Assembly (NCBI GenBank): GCA_902591315.1
Contig: CACJAI010000002.1
Coordinates: 1-64,000 of the forward strand
Source of the DNA: an uncultured Alphaproteobacteria bacterium
GTDB lineage: Bacteria > Pseudomonadota > Alphaproteobacteria > HIMB59
Length of the DNA: 64,000 nucleotides
Direction of reading: 5' to 3'
Shown piece after piece: positions 20,721 to 30,198 of the stretch (position 1 is its first letter; every line of letters begins with the position of its first letter). The notes below the pieces were generated by a model that saw nothing but the letters and a program-made list of their open reading frames with translations, searched no databases and was not told the origin of the DNA. The position numbers were made by a program, and so were the translations under genes.

Positions 20721-21860
20721 CTAACCTTTTACTGACCCAGCTACAAGCCCTCTTATAAAATATCTTTGAAGCGAAAAGAAAATAAATAAAGGGACCGTCA
20801 TTGATACAAAGGCACCTGTTGTTAAAATTTCCCAATTTTCTCCTCTAGATCCAAGAAGCTCTTTTAACTTTGCGGTCAAAATAATTTCACTTGGATGCTT
20901 GTCTAAAAAAACTAAACCAACAAGCAAATCATTCCACACCCATAAAAATTGTAAGATAAAAATTGATGCAAAAGAAGGTATTGATAATGGCACTACTATT
21001 TTTATAAAAGTATCGTAATGTGTCGCTCCATCAACTCTAGCTGCCTCGATCATTTCACTAGGTAGTGTTTTTAGAAAATTCCATAATAAAAAAGTAGTTG
21101 ATGCAAGACCAAATCCAGTATGTGCCATCCAAATACCAGGATAAGATTTAGCAGAGACACCGAATAATGCCCCAAAGTCATTGTATATTGTTAGTACAGG
21201 TATTAAGCACATTTGCAACGGAACAACAAGAGAGGCTATTATAGTAGCTAATAAAAGATCTCTACCGTAAAATTTCATCCAAGTAAGTGCATACGCAAAA
21301 TAAGAACAGATAATTAAAGGTATTAAAGTTGCAGGAAGCGCTACTGCAAAAGTATTTAAAAATGCCTGCCCTAATCCCTCTTTAAGAAGCACCTCTTTAT
21401 AATTATCAAATGTAAAGCTTGGAGGGCTCTTGGCGGATACAAAAATTCTTTTGCCTTTTTTCTTTTTAAATTCTTCTTTTGATTTCCAAATATAATCACC
21501 ATTTTCAAAAACTGTAATTTCTGTTTCATCTTTAAATAATGCGGTCTCACCAACCTCATATTCGTCAATGTTTTTAGAGGTAACACCAAACCGATAAATC
21601 TCTTTACCCTGTTTTTCATCAAATAAATTACTTTTTATAAAATAGTAATCTCCTTCTTTGATTTGGTCTTCTTTACCTTTTGTACGGTATATTTCATTGA
21701 CCTCAGTAGTGGTAAAGGAGGTCCACCACCCACTTATAGCTAAAACATCTTTATCTCTTAGAGAGCTGATAAATAGCCCAAATGTTGGAACAATCCATGC
21801 GATTACAAATAATAATAATAAAAGTTGGGAGAATACTTTAGTGAATGTAAGTTTTTTCAT
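20721..21860 (-). CDS. aglG: ABC transporter permease, AglG-like, with ~100-aa periplasmic insertion after TM1
   Basis: EAA motif 'EAARVDGATHYDTFIKIVVPLSIP'; insertion between TM1 and TM2; ~380 aa as in AglG. Confidence 0.8.
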   Translation of the reverse strand: MKKLTFTKVFSQLLLLLFVIAWIVPTFGLFISSLRDKDVLAISGWWTSFTTTEVNEIYRTKGKEDQIKEGDYYFIKSNLFDEKQGKEIYRFGVTSKNIDEYEVGETALFKDETEITVFENGDYIWKSKEEFKKKKGKRIFVSAKSPPSFTFDNYKEVLLKEGLGQAFLNTFAVALPATLIPLIICSYFAYALTWMKFYGRDLLLATIIASLVVPLQMCLIPVLTIYNDFGALFGVSAKSYPGIWMAHTGFGLASTTFLLWNFLKTLPSEMIEAARVDGATHYDTFIKIVVPLSIPSFASIFILQFLWVWNDLLVGLVFLDKHPSEIILTAKLKELLGSRGENWEILTTGAFVSMTVPLFIFFSLQRYFIRGLVAGSVKG

Positions 21861-22840
21861 ACTTTTTGCTCTTGTTTATGTCTGTATAGGTTCCAAGCTA
21901 ATATTGGGATAACTCCAATCAAGATACAAAAAGCAAGTACACTTCCCCTACCTGAATCACCGCCACCTCTGAACATCCAATCATACATCAAATTTGCTAG
22001 AACTTCTGTTTGCCACTGACCATTGGTCATTGCATATATAATGTCGAAAACTTTTAAAACTAGAATTGTAATTATCGTCCAAATCACCAAGATAGTCTGC
22101 TCTAGATATGGAATGATAATTGACCAGAAAATTTTCAACTCACTGGCACCATCTATCCTAGCAGCATCTAGTGTTTCATTAGGAATACTCCTAAGTGCTG
22201 CACTAAAAATAACTAGGGCAAGACCAGTTTGTATCCATATCATAATTGCCATTAAAAAAAGATTATTCCATATAGGAATTGTTAACCATGCTTGTGGTTC
22301 AAAACCCAAAGCAACTGCTATTGCATTTAATAGTCCAATTTGTTGATCACCAGGCCCTCTGTAGTCATACATAAATTTCCATATCACACCTGCACCAACA
22401 AATGAAATTGCCATAGGCATAAAAATTATTGACTTTGCAATTGACCCCCACCAAATCCTATCTGCTAGATTTGCTATAACTAAACCAAAAAAAGTACTTA
22501 ACGTTGGAACAACAATTAACCAGCCCAAATTATTTATAATACTTCTTTTAAAATCAGGATCATTAATAGCCCAATTATAATTGAAAAGTCCCACAAAGTT
22601 TTCACCAACTTTATCGTAAAAACTTAACCTTATAGTTTCAAATACAGGATAAATTATAAAAACAAATAACACTATAAAAGCAGGTGCTATAAAAATAATA
22701 ACCCTTATAGAATTTTCAAACGCAAAATTTTTAGATACTTTTACTCTAAAATAATCTAATAAAAAATTTGATAAATGAAAAAATAATACAAAAAAGAGAA
22801 CTCCAATAAGAACGGTAATTGCAAGGGAGAAAATACTCAT
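21857..22840 (-). CDS. aglF: ABC transporter permease, AglF-like
   Basis: EAA motif 'DAARIDGASELKIFWSIIIPYLEQ'; adjacent to AglG-like. Confidence 0.8.
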   Translation of the reverse strand: MSIFSLAITVLIGVLFFVLFFHLSNFLLDYFRVKVSKNFAFENSIRVIIFIAPAFIVLFVFIIYPVFETIRLSFYDKVGENFVGLFNYNWAINDPDFKRSIINNLGWLIVVPTLSTFFGLVIANLADRIWWGSIAKSIIFMPMAISFVGAGVIWKFMYDYRGPGDQQIGLLNAIAVALGFEPQAWLTIPIWNNLFLMAIMIWIQTGLALVIFSAALRSIPNETLDAARIDGASELKIFWSIIIPYLEQTILVIWTIITILVLKVFDIIYAMTNGQWQTEVLANLMYDWMFRGGGDSGRGSVLAFCILIGVIPILAWNLYRHKQEQKV

Positions 22841-22855
22841 TGTATTAGAAAGAAG

Positions 22856-22887
22856 CTAAGGGCAAATAATACACTATTCGCCCTTAG
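22856..22887 (-). terminator. Intercistronic hairpin CTAAGGGC...GCCCTTAG between the aglE-like and aglF-like genes
   Basis: 8-bp perfect stem with further inner pairing (AATA/TATT). Confidence 0.65.
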
Positions 22888-22906
22888 TTTAGAAATTAAC
22901 TATTTT

Positions 22907-24217
22907 TTATTGACCAGCTTCCCAGCTAGCTTGTATTTCGTCAGCAACGTCCTTGGCTGATTTACCATTGGTATAATCAACCATTCCAGTCCAGAAAGAT
23001 CCTGCTCCAACCCATCCAGGCATTAAGTCTGAACCATCAAACCTGAAAGTTGTTGCATTCATTAAGATTTCATGAAGACCTCTGAATGTATCACTTGAGT
23101 ATTTACTTGTATCTACATACTTATGAGGTGTTAAAAATCCGCCTTTTTCCATGAATCTTTCGTTAGCTTCAGTGTGAAGTAAGAACTTCATGAACTCAGT
23201 TGTAATTTTTCTGTCATTAGTAGGAGCCATTAAAGTTCCAGCACCAAGAACAGGTTTACCTAAGTCTTGAGAAGCAAAAGGTGGGAAGTAGAAGAAATCA
23301 TAGTCTACGCCAGCTTCTGCACCTTCAGGAAAGAATGCAGGAATAAAACTAGCTTGTCTATGCATCATACACTCCGCTGGAGAGGTAAACAATCCATTAG
23401 GAGAGTCTCTAAAGTCTGTTGTTGCAACAGCTTTTGTACCACCATTAACGTAAGAGTCATTTAATGCTATTGAACCAAAGAAGTCCATTGCATCGATAAC
23501 TCTTTGATCATTAAATTTCATTTCATTTGAAACCCATTGATCGTATGTATTAGGTGAATGAGTTCTTAACATAATGTCTTCCATCCAGTCCGTGGCAGGC
23601 CATCCAGTAGCACCACCAGAACCTAAACCGATACAAAATGGAGTATTACCATCACTGACCATTTGATCTGCCAATGCTAATAAATCTTCCATTGTTGTAG
23701 GTATTTCGTAGCCATTATCCTCAAAGTTGTCAGGTGAATACCACACTAAACTTTTTACGTTAACTCTATAAAAGACACCGTAAAATTTTTCAAAGCCAAC
23801 TGGATCTTTATAAGTTGTAAGATCAACCCATGATTGACCTGCAGCATAATTATCAAGAACCATTTGTTTGATGTCATCACCTAATGGAGATAAACAACCA
23901 GTAGCTGCAATATTAGCTGCTAATCCTGGTTGAGGGAACACAGCAATATCTGCTGGGCTTCCTGCCTGACAGTCAATATTAATAATTGATTCAAATTCAT
24001 CAGAACCACCATACTCGACGGATGCTCCTGTTGCTGCTTCAAAAATTGAAATGACATCCCTGAAATCATCATCTTGTGGTGCCAACCAAGGACCAAAGAT
24101 TGTTAATTTTTCTCCCGACAGGTCAGGGCCTGTATATGCGTGAGAACCAGCATTTGCATAGCTTACTCCAAATAAAGAAATAGCCATCAAAGCTGTAAGT
24201 GTTTTAATTAATTTCAT
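22907..24217 (-). CDS. aglE: Alpha-glucoside ABC transporter substrate-binding protein (AglE-like)
   Basis: Signal peptide; family 1 extracellular binding protein features; AGGAGGAGG SD upstream; synteny with AglFG-like permeases. Confidence 0.8.
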   Translation of the reverse strand: MKLIKTLTALMAISLFGVSYANAGSHAYTGPDLSGEKLTIFGPWLAPQDDDFRDVISIFEAATGASVEYGGSDEFESIINIDCQAGSPADIAVFPQPGLAANIAATGCLSPLGDDIKQMVLDNYAAGQSWVDLTTYKDPVGFEKFYGVFYRVNVKSLVWYSPDNFEDNGYEIPTTMEDLLALADQMVSDGNTPFCIGLGSGGATGWPATDWMEDIMLRTHSPNTYDQWVSNEMKFNDQRVIDAMDFFGSIALNDSYVNGGTKAVATTDFRDSPNGLFTSPAECMMHRQASFIPAFFPEGAEAGVDYDFFYFPPFASQDLGKPVLGAGTLMAPTNDRKITTEFMKFLLHTEANERFMEKGGFLTPHKYVDTSKYSSDTFRGLHEILMNATTFRFDGSDLMPGWVGAGSFWTGMVDYTNGKSAKDVADEIQASWEAGQ

Positions 24218-24263
24218 AGAAATCCTCCTCCTATAAAAATATGTGAGGATGAATTTAACAAAA

Positions 24264-24283
24264 TGAGTATGATTTCATACACA
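24264..24283. promoter_or_regulatory. Candidate operator TGaGTATGA-TT-TCATACaCA upstream of the aglE-like gene
   Basis: Near-perfect palindrome (one A/A mismatch) in the promoter region. Confidence 0.45.
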
Positions 24284-24396
24284 TTAAAAGCTTAAATAAT
24301 ATGCAATTTTCTGATATCAAAAAATTAATATTATCAACATTTATTCATATTTAATCCATAATCTAGGAGATTCTATTCGCTTTGCTATGTTTAAAA

Positions 24397-24879
24397 TTAA
24401 TGTTTACTTATAGTATCGTATTTTCTTTGTATTGACTCAGGCCAAACAGATTTCATGTAAGCTAAAATAGACCATATGTCATCATCATTTAATTTGTCGT
24501 TACCTTGCATTTTACCATCGTAGTTTTCATTATAAATTTTAAATCCATACTTAATTATATTAAAGAGTTGTTCTTGACTGTGATGCCATGTATGACCTGT
24601 ACCATTTAAGGGTGGGGAGAGGTTATGACCATCTTTATCTTTTTTTGTACTCCAGTTAGGTTGACCCTGCAAGTTGTCACCATGACATGATGCACAGTGA
24701 GTTACATAAAGAGATTTACCTAGGATAATTTGACTAATTAATTTTTCATCTATTTCTGTAATGGCAGTTTCTAAATTATCGCTTTCCTTTTTGTTAGGAT
24801 TTAAAAAATACAAAAGAGAAATTATTATTGCTGCGAGACTAATAACAAATACTACAATTCTTTTTAAAAGAAACGACAA
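24397..24879 (-). CDS. Membrane-anchored cytochrome c
   Basis: 'YVTHCASCHGDNLQG' (CxxCH), 'WSILAYMKSVWP', N-terminal TM. Confidence 0.88.
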   Translation of the reverse strand: MSFLLKRIVVFVISLAAIIISLLYFLNPNKKESDNLETAITEIDEKLISQIILGKSLYVTHCASCHGDNLQGQPNWSTKKDKDGHNLSPPLNGTGHTWHHSQEQLFNIIKYGFKIYNENYDGKMQGNDKLNDDDIWSILAYMKSVWPESIQRKYDTISKH

Positions 24880-24884
24880 TGTTG

Positions 24885-25178
24885 TTAATTATTAAATTTT
24901 CTAAGTAAATCTTGTAATTCTTCTATTTTTTGTTTTTTTTGTTTATCGTTTTTTTTCATAGCATCTACAACACAGTGATCAATGTGCTTATTAAGTATGT
25001 TATTTTCTAGAGATTTTATTGCCGAAGTTATGGCTCTTGTTTGTTGTAAAATTTCAAGACAATATCTTTTTTCAACAATCATTTTTTCAACGCCTTTAAG
25101 CTGACCATGAATTCGATTAATGCGATGAATATTTTTAATATGATCTGGATTTTTATTTATTTTAATAATATTTGACAT
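24885..25178 (-). CDS. Metal-sensing transcriptional repressor, CsoR/RcnR (DUF156) family
   Basis: 'HRINRIHGQLKGVEKMIVEKRYCLEILQQTRAITSAI', 'HIDHCV'. Confidence 0.88.
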   Translation of the reverse strand: MSNIIKINKNPDHIKNIHRINRIHGQLKGVEKMIVEKRYCLEILQQTRAITSAIKSLENNILNKHIDHCVVDAMKKNDKQKKQKIEELQDLLRKFNN

Positions 25179-25188
25179 AAAAGTACTA

Positions 25189-25210
25189 TACTATATACCA
25201 GTATATAGTA
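25189..25210. promoter_or_regulatory. Perfect operator palindrome TACTATATAC-CA-GTATATAGTA
   Basis: 10-bp perfect inverted repeat, 2-bp spacer, between csoR-like start (25178, -) and the next + gene (25223). Confidence 0.75.
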
Positions 25211-25222
25211 AATATAAAAATA

Positions 25223-25669
25223 ATGCTTGTATCAACTCTCACCAACTTTAATTGGAAATGTAAACACACATGGAAAAAAAGTGCTCATAATACTAAGTGG
25301 TGTTTAATTGGATGTGCCATAGGAGATCTTGGTACGATATTCTATTTTCAAATTAATGAAATTGCTTGGCCTACATTAAATATTATGATTTTAGCAATTA
25401 TTAATGGACTGATTACTAGCATTATCCTGGAAACAATAATTCTTTTAAGACAAAATTTTTCTCTGAGACAGGCAATTAGTACTGCTCTTGGAATGAGCTT
25501 TATCTCTATGATATCAATGGAAATAGCTATGAATGTTACAGATGTAATTTTAACCGGAGGAGCAATGCTTACTTGGTGGGTCGTTCCTATAATGCTTTTT
25601 GTTGGTTTTATTACTCCTTGGCCCTATAATTATTGGCGTTTAAAAAAGTACAATATTGCGTGTCACTAA
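25223..25669 (+). CDS. DUF4396-like integral membrane protein
   Basis: Several TM segments, 'WCLIGCAIGDLGTI', 'ISMISMEIAMNVTD'; divergent from CsoR-like gene. Confidence 0.6.
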   Translation: MLVSTLTNFNWKCKHTWKKSAHNTKWCLIGCAIGDLGTIFYFQINEIAWPTLNIMILAIINGLITSIILETIILLRQNFSLRQAISTALGMSFISMISMEIAMNVTDVILTGGAMLTWWVVPIMLFVGFITPWPYNYWRLKKYNIACH

Positions 25670-26127
25670 AATTTTCTATTATTTACCTAATTTTCTCACT
25701 GTTTTTACTCGTAAATAACCTATTTGCTTCTCATGTCACTGTAGTTGATGGAGACACAATTAAATTAGGTGATGTTAAGATACGTTTTAGTGGAATAGAT
25801 GCTCCTGAAATTAATCAGACGTGTGTTGCAAGTGAAGGGAAGGTTGCTTGTGGAAAAATATCAAAAGATATTTTACTTACAAAAGTTACAAATAATAAAA
25901 TTAGTTGTACTGATGAGGGAAAAGACTTTTATGGAAGAGTTTTAGGTGAGTGCTTTGTCAATGGTGAGTCTTTGAGTAGATATTTAGTTAGAGAGGGCTT
26001 TGCGTTTGCATACAGAAAATATTCAGACAAATTTATCTTAGATGAGGAGTATGCTAAATCAAATAGGCTTGGAATGTGGTCTATGAAATTTCAATTTCCA
26101 TGGGATTACCGAAAAAGTAATAATTGA
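25633..26127 (+). CDS. Thermonuclease (SNase) family protein, secreted
   Basis: 'VVDGDTIKLGDVKIRFSGIDAPEI', 'YGRVLGECFVNGESLSRYLVREGFA'; exact start uncertain (overlaps upstream gene). Confidence 0.88.
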   Translation: MAFKKVQYCVSLKFSIIYLIFSLFLLVNNLFASHVTVVDGDTIKLGDVKIRFSGIDAPEINQTCVASEGKVACGKISKDILLTKVTNNKISCTDEGKDFYGRVLGECFVNGESLSRYLVREGFAFAYRKYSDKFILDEEYAKSNRLGMWSMKFQFPWDYRKSNN

Positions 26128-27347
26128 GAGATAATAAACAAATTGCAGTAATTGGCGCTGGAATTGTTGGTCTAAGCACCTCTTATTATTTACAGTCATC
26201 AGGCCATCAGGTTACAATATTTGATCAGAATGATCCTGGCTCAGGAACTTCGAGAGGACATGCAAGTGTGATTGCAGATTACGGTGTTCCTGCATTAAAT
26301 CAGCCTGATATTTGGAAAAATTTATTTCGATATACTTTTTATAACAACTCTCCCTTATCTGTAAAATGGTCTTATTTACCTAAAATGTTTCCTTGGATCT
26401 TTAAATTTCTTCAAAATTGTAATTCAAACTCAATGAACTATACAGCAGAGCATATGACAAGCCTTTTAAAGAATGCTTTACAGTCTTATGAGACATTGCT
26501 TCGTGAAATTGGGGCTACGGATTTAGTGACACATAAAGGAGTTTTATATGTTTGGATTAATGAAAAAGAAAAACCAACTTATGACCAAATAGAAATAAGA
26601 AAAAAAAATAATGTTGAGCAAGTTAGTCTCTCCAAAGATGAGATCATAGATCTCGAGCCAAATTTAAGTAGCAGCATTAAAGGAGGTTGGTATTTTCCTC
26701 GCGCACATCATACTTTAAATCCAGATAAGATTTTAAATAAGTTATTTTTAAAGTTTACTGAAAAAATGGGAAAATTTTTAAAGGAAAAGGTTGTATCAGT
26801 AAATCATAGTTTTGGAAAATTCAGTATCAATAATAAAAATTATGACTGTTTGATTGTTTGTGGAGGAGCTTTTTCAAAAGATTTAGTTAATCAACTAGAA
26901 AATAAAAGTATACCTCTTGAAACAGAAAGAGGTTACCATTTAGAGTTTCTTGGAACTCAAGATTATTTAACTCGTCCGACCTGTCTGGTTGACTCAGGTA
27001 TGTACTTAACTCCTCTTGAATATGGAATTAGAGCTGCAGGTACAGTGGAACTAGCCGGTACAACAAAAAAGGTGAATAAATCAAGGCTTAATTATATTCA
27101 TCATTATGCACAACAATTAATTCCAAAACTTCAAGAATATCAAAATTCATGGTTAGGCTACAGACCAACTCTCCCAGATTGTTTGCCAATAATTAGTAAG
27201 TCCCCAAGTCTTGAAAATCTTTATTACGGTTTTGGACATAATCACTTAGGTTGGACTTTAGGCCCAATCACTGGAAAAGTAATTACTGGGCTAGTGAACG
27301 ATGAGACACCACATAATCCAGCTTTCTCGATTGATAGGTATTTATAG
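26124..27347 (+). CDS. FAD-dependent D-amino acid dehydrogenase-like oxidoreductase (DadA family)
   Basis: 'IAVIGAGIVGLSTSYYLQSSGHQVTIFDQ', 'WLGYRPTLPDCLPIIS', 'GHNHLGWTLGPITGK'. Confidence 0.9.
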   Translation: MRDNKQIAVIGAGIVGLSTSYYLQSSGHQVTIFDQNDPGSGTSRGHASVIADYGVPALNQPDIWKNLFRYTFYNNSPLSVKWSYLPKMFPWIFKFLQNCNSNSMNYTAEHMTSLLKNALQSYETLLREIGATDLVTHKGVLYVWINEKEKPTYDQIEIRKKNNVEQVSLSKDEIIDLEPNLSSSIKGGWYFPRAHHTLNPDKILNKLFLKFTEKMGKFLKEKVVSVNHSFGKFSINNKNYDCLIVCGGAFSKDLVNQLENKSIPLETERGYHLEFLGTQDYLTRPTCLVDSGMYLTPLEYGIRAAGTVELAGTTKKVNKSRLNYIHHYAQQLIPKLQEYQNSWLGYRPTLPDCLPIISKSPSLENLYYGFGHNHLGWTLGPITGKVITGLVNDETPHNPAFSIDRYL

Positions 27348-27916
27348 TGAATTTAAAATCTTTAATTCTCATTGTTGCTTTTTTAATTCCATTAAAGTTA
27401 CTTTCTAATTCACTAGATCAAGATTACTGTGTTGGCTACTTAGAGGAAGTATACTGGTCTTTAGATCCTATTGAAGAGGTTGAAATACGAGAAAAAATAA
27501 TTGAATTCTTCAACGATAATTTTGAAGGTGCAAAAAACTTAGATTATGACTTATATTATGACTCCCAATCTAAGCAATTTTTAATTGATTTGGACGGTGT
27601 AGATATTAGTAAATATAAAAAAGTCAATTATCCTAATTTTGAAATCTTAGTATTAGATGCATATATCAATCTATTTAAGGGAGATGGAATAAACTATTGT
27701 CCTGCGTTTTGGGATAATTGCAGTGAGGAGTCATTGAAGTCTTTTTTTCAAGCCTCTGAGGATTTTAGTCGATCTTGGAGTGGCGAGGAAAATGCAATGA
27801 AATTTCTCACAGATCACTTCATCAATCATCATTGCACCATGTATCTTGATACCTCTATTGATCAAAAGACTTTCATAAGCGATCTCAATATCTTAATTAA
27901 TGAATTGACCAAATAA
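27347..27916 (+). CDS. Secreted hypothetical protein
   Basis: Signal peptide-like N terminus; abuts upstream stop. Confidence 0.5.
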   Translation: MNLKSLILIVAFLIPLKLLSNSLDQDYCVGYLEEVYWSLDPIEEVEIREKIIEFFNDNFEGAKNLDYDLYYDSQSKQFLIDLDGVDISKYKKVNYPNFEILVLDAYINLFKGDGINYCPAFWDNCSEESLKSFFQASEDFSRSWSGEENAMKFLTDHFINHHCTMYLDTSIDQKTFISDLNILINELTK

Positions 27917-27989
27917 TTTATTAACAACTTTTTTAATTTATGCGTAACTTCTATCAAAGACTGGTCCATATGTATGATATTTATCATTA

Positions 27990-28202
27990 ATGGGCTGGTG
28001 GAATGGTAAAGAGGAGTTATTTGAAAATAATGAAATTCCCTATAACAAGTGCACTGAATGTGGTGATTTCAAGGAAGTCTCAAAGAAATATATCAATAAA
28101 ATCAACGATGAAATGATTACGATTTGCTACGATTGTAGCAAAAAGCGCTATATTGAGTCGTTAATGGTGGTTTCTGCTATTGATGGAGTTGACGACCTTT
28201 GA
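27990..28202 (+). CDS. Small zinc-ribbon-like hypothetical protein
   Basis: CTEC...CYDC pairs. Confidence 0.45.
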   Translation: MGWWNGKEELFENNEIPYNKCTECGDFKEVSKKYINKINDEMITICYDCSKKRYIESLMVVSAIDGVDDL

Positions 28203-28334
28203 TGGTCGTAGGTTAAGAAAAAAAATAAGACTATAAATGCATATAGTAAGACACCTACTATTACCACTAGAGGGATGAAACCGCTTTGATAAGACATCAA
28301 AGAAACAAAAACTAGAACACTCATAGAACTTTTT

Positions 28335-28799
28335 TTAAAAATACAAATACAGATAATCTTGAGCGATAATTTTTGAAGCAATAAAAACCTTTTCTGGTGG
28401 GAGCTCATCATAGCTGCTCCAACCGATGTATTTCAAAGAACCATCTAGACCAACGAGTTGGCGGATTTCATCTAAGGACCGAAGAGGGTGACCCTCTAAA
28501 GATAGATCGAGAAGATATGAATGGTTCTCATTTCCTTGGACATGCAAACTCACAACCTGCCATTGATTTTGATTTTGATAGGGAAACACATATATGTACG
28601 ACTGTGTTTCTATACTAATTGTTTGAGCGTAATTGTGTATTTGGTAATAAATTTTCTCTTTAAATAATTGCTTTGTTTCTTTATCTAAACTACCCAGCAC
28701 AAAAATCGTTGACTGATTAATATCTGCTTTAATTTGTAAAGAAGAGGTTAGGAACATGACCACAAATAATAATTTTTTAATCATGTCCATCCCTGGCAC
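28335..28799 (-). CDS. Secreted hypothetical protein
   Basis: Signal peptide; overlaps the upstream lipoprotein gene. Confidence 0.5.
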   Translation of the reverse strand: MPGMDMIKKLLFVVMFLTSSLQIKADINQSTIFVLGSLDKETKQLFKEKIYYQIHNYAQTISIETQSYIYVFPYQNQNQWQVVSLHVQGNENHSYLLDLSLEGHPLRSLDEIRQLVGLDGSLKYIGWSSYDELPPEKVFIASKIIAQDYLYLYF

Positions 28800-29308
28800 G
28801 TATCCAAAGCACTGTTAAGAGCAGAACTGAGTCCGTTAGCTTTCATTTCTATCTCTTGTTTTTCAAACCTATTGAGAGGATCATTAATAGAAAATGAAAT
28901 TTGTCCTCTTTTGGATAATAGCTCTTCCAGCTTGGAGAAGTGATGTTTATAAAAACTCATTAACTCCCAACGAACGTATCCATCGGCATTCAATCGGCTT
29001 GCATTTTCGCCTTCATAAGATTGACCTGAAAGCTTCCAATCAAAAGTTTCACCACTCATGACGTCAAAATCTTTGGGCTCAAATCCTCGATTGGTGTAAA
29101 CTAAACGGGCATCACAACTTAAATTTGGATCGACAATAAAAATAATCATTTGATCTTGGTTTTCCAAGCTAAAGACTAAGTCTAAGTTTTCTTCTTTAGC
29201 CTCCATATGTATCCAATTATCAAATTCATGATGCATAGGACTACCTTCTGCTTTTAGAGAACAATTAGTTAAAAAAACACTGATAAATAACAATAATAAT
29301 GCTCTCAT
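28781..29308 (-). CDS. Putative lipoprotein
   Basis: Lipobox-like 'VFLTNCS' N terminus. Confidence 0.55.
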   Translation of the reverse strand: MRALLLLFISVFLTNCSLKAEGSPMHHEFDNWIHMEAKEENLDLVFSLENQDQMIIFIVDPNLSCDARLVYTNRGFEPKDFDVMSGETFDWKLSGQSYEGENASRLNADGYVRWELMSFYKHHFSKLEELLSKRGQISFSINDPLNRFEKQEIEMKANGLSSALNSALDTCQGWT

Positions 29309-29628
29309 TACTTCTTTTCTCCTGGTTTGAAATGGCTCATTAAAAATTGCTTAGGAAAGGGTACTTTAAGATAAGAGGCATATTGCCTAGTAAAAAAGTA
29401 ATTTAAGGGATACTGGATAAATTCTAGATTACCATTCTCAAGAGCATCAAGAGTGCTACGAGAATAATTCAAATGCTGCATTACATCCTCAACAGAAATA
29501 TTATTTTCTTGCCTGATTTGTGCTAAACAACGCAAATACTCTTCAATTTCTCTTAGGGATTGGGGTTCATTTCTTTTATTAGAGGACAACCTCCTACCTA
29601 AAGTAGGAGTAATATAATTAGACTTCAT
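29308..29628 (-). CDS. HTH protein (RodZ N-terminal/HTH_25-like)
   Basis: 'LAQIRQENNISVEDVMQHLNYSRSTLDALENGNLEFI'. Confidence 0.6.
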   Translation of the reverse strand: MKSNYITPTLGRRLSSNKRNEPQSLREIEEYLRCLAQIRQENNISVEDVMQHLNYSRSTLDALENGNLEFIQYPLNYFFTRQYASYLKVPFPKQFLMSHFKPGEKK

Positions 29629-29663
29629 GATAACAATAATGAGGAATATTATTAATACAAATA

Positions 29664-29688
29664 GTCCAAAGCTTTTTTACTTTTGGAC
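29664..29688. promoter_or_regulatory. Inverted repeat GTCCAAA...TTTGGAC between two divergent HTH genes
   Basis: 7-bp perfect arms, 11-nt spacer. Confidence 0.45.
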
Positions 29689-29733
29689 ATAGATTATTGA
29701 TTACCCGCTTAACATAAATTGCTATAGTGAGGT

Positions 29734-30198
29734 ATGTCTAAAACAAAAGAAATTATCACCATTGAACATACCCTAAAAGAGGTTCTTAAAAATTTAAGTG
29801 ATCAAGATATTCAAGATATCACTGGGAAGTCTAAGTCTTATATATACAAATGTGCTGATCCTGACGACAGTGATAGGAATATACAATTTAGAACTGTCAT
29901 TCGGTTAGAGCATGCTATGCATAAAATTTACCAAAAAACTCCCTTTAGCAATTTTTTGAAAGATTATTTAGCAACTGCCCAACCTGAAAAACCTGCTAGT
30001 GAAAGTGAAGTACAATCAGAGATATTAGCAATTGGTGGAAGATTGGGAGATTTAATGGATGCTGTACGTGAGTCAATGGATGAGAAAAGTTCAGGAGGAT
30101 CAAAAATAGTCCCACATGAAAAAGAGAAAATTTACCAAGACATCCAAAAATTAGATGATCAGTTGAGTAAAATTAAGAGTGTGTTAAAATCACTCTAA
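29734..30198 (+). CDS. HTH DNA-binding protein with C-terminal coiled coil
   Basis: N-terminal HTH-like 'SDQDIQDITGKSKSYIYKCADPDD'; possible regulator of the downstream channel gene. Confidence 0.5.
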   Translation: MSKTKEIITIEHTLKEVLKNLSDQDIQDITGKSKSYIYKCADPDDSDRNIQFRTVIRLEHAMHKIYQKTPFSNFLKDYLATAQPEKPASESEVQSEILAIGGRLGDLMDAVRESMDEKSSGGSKIVPHEKEKIYQDIQKLDDQLSKIKSVLKSL

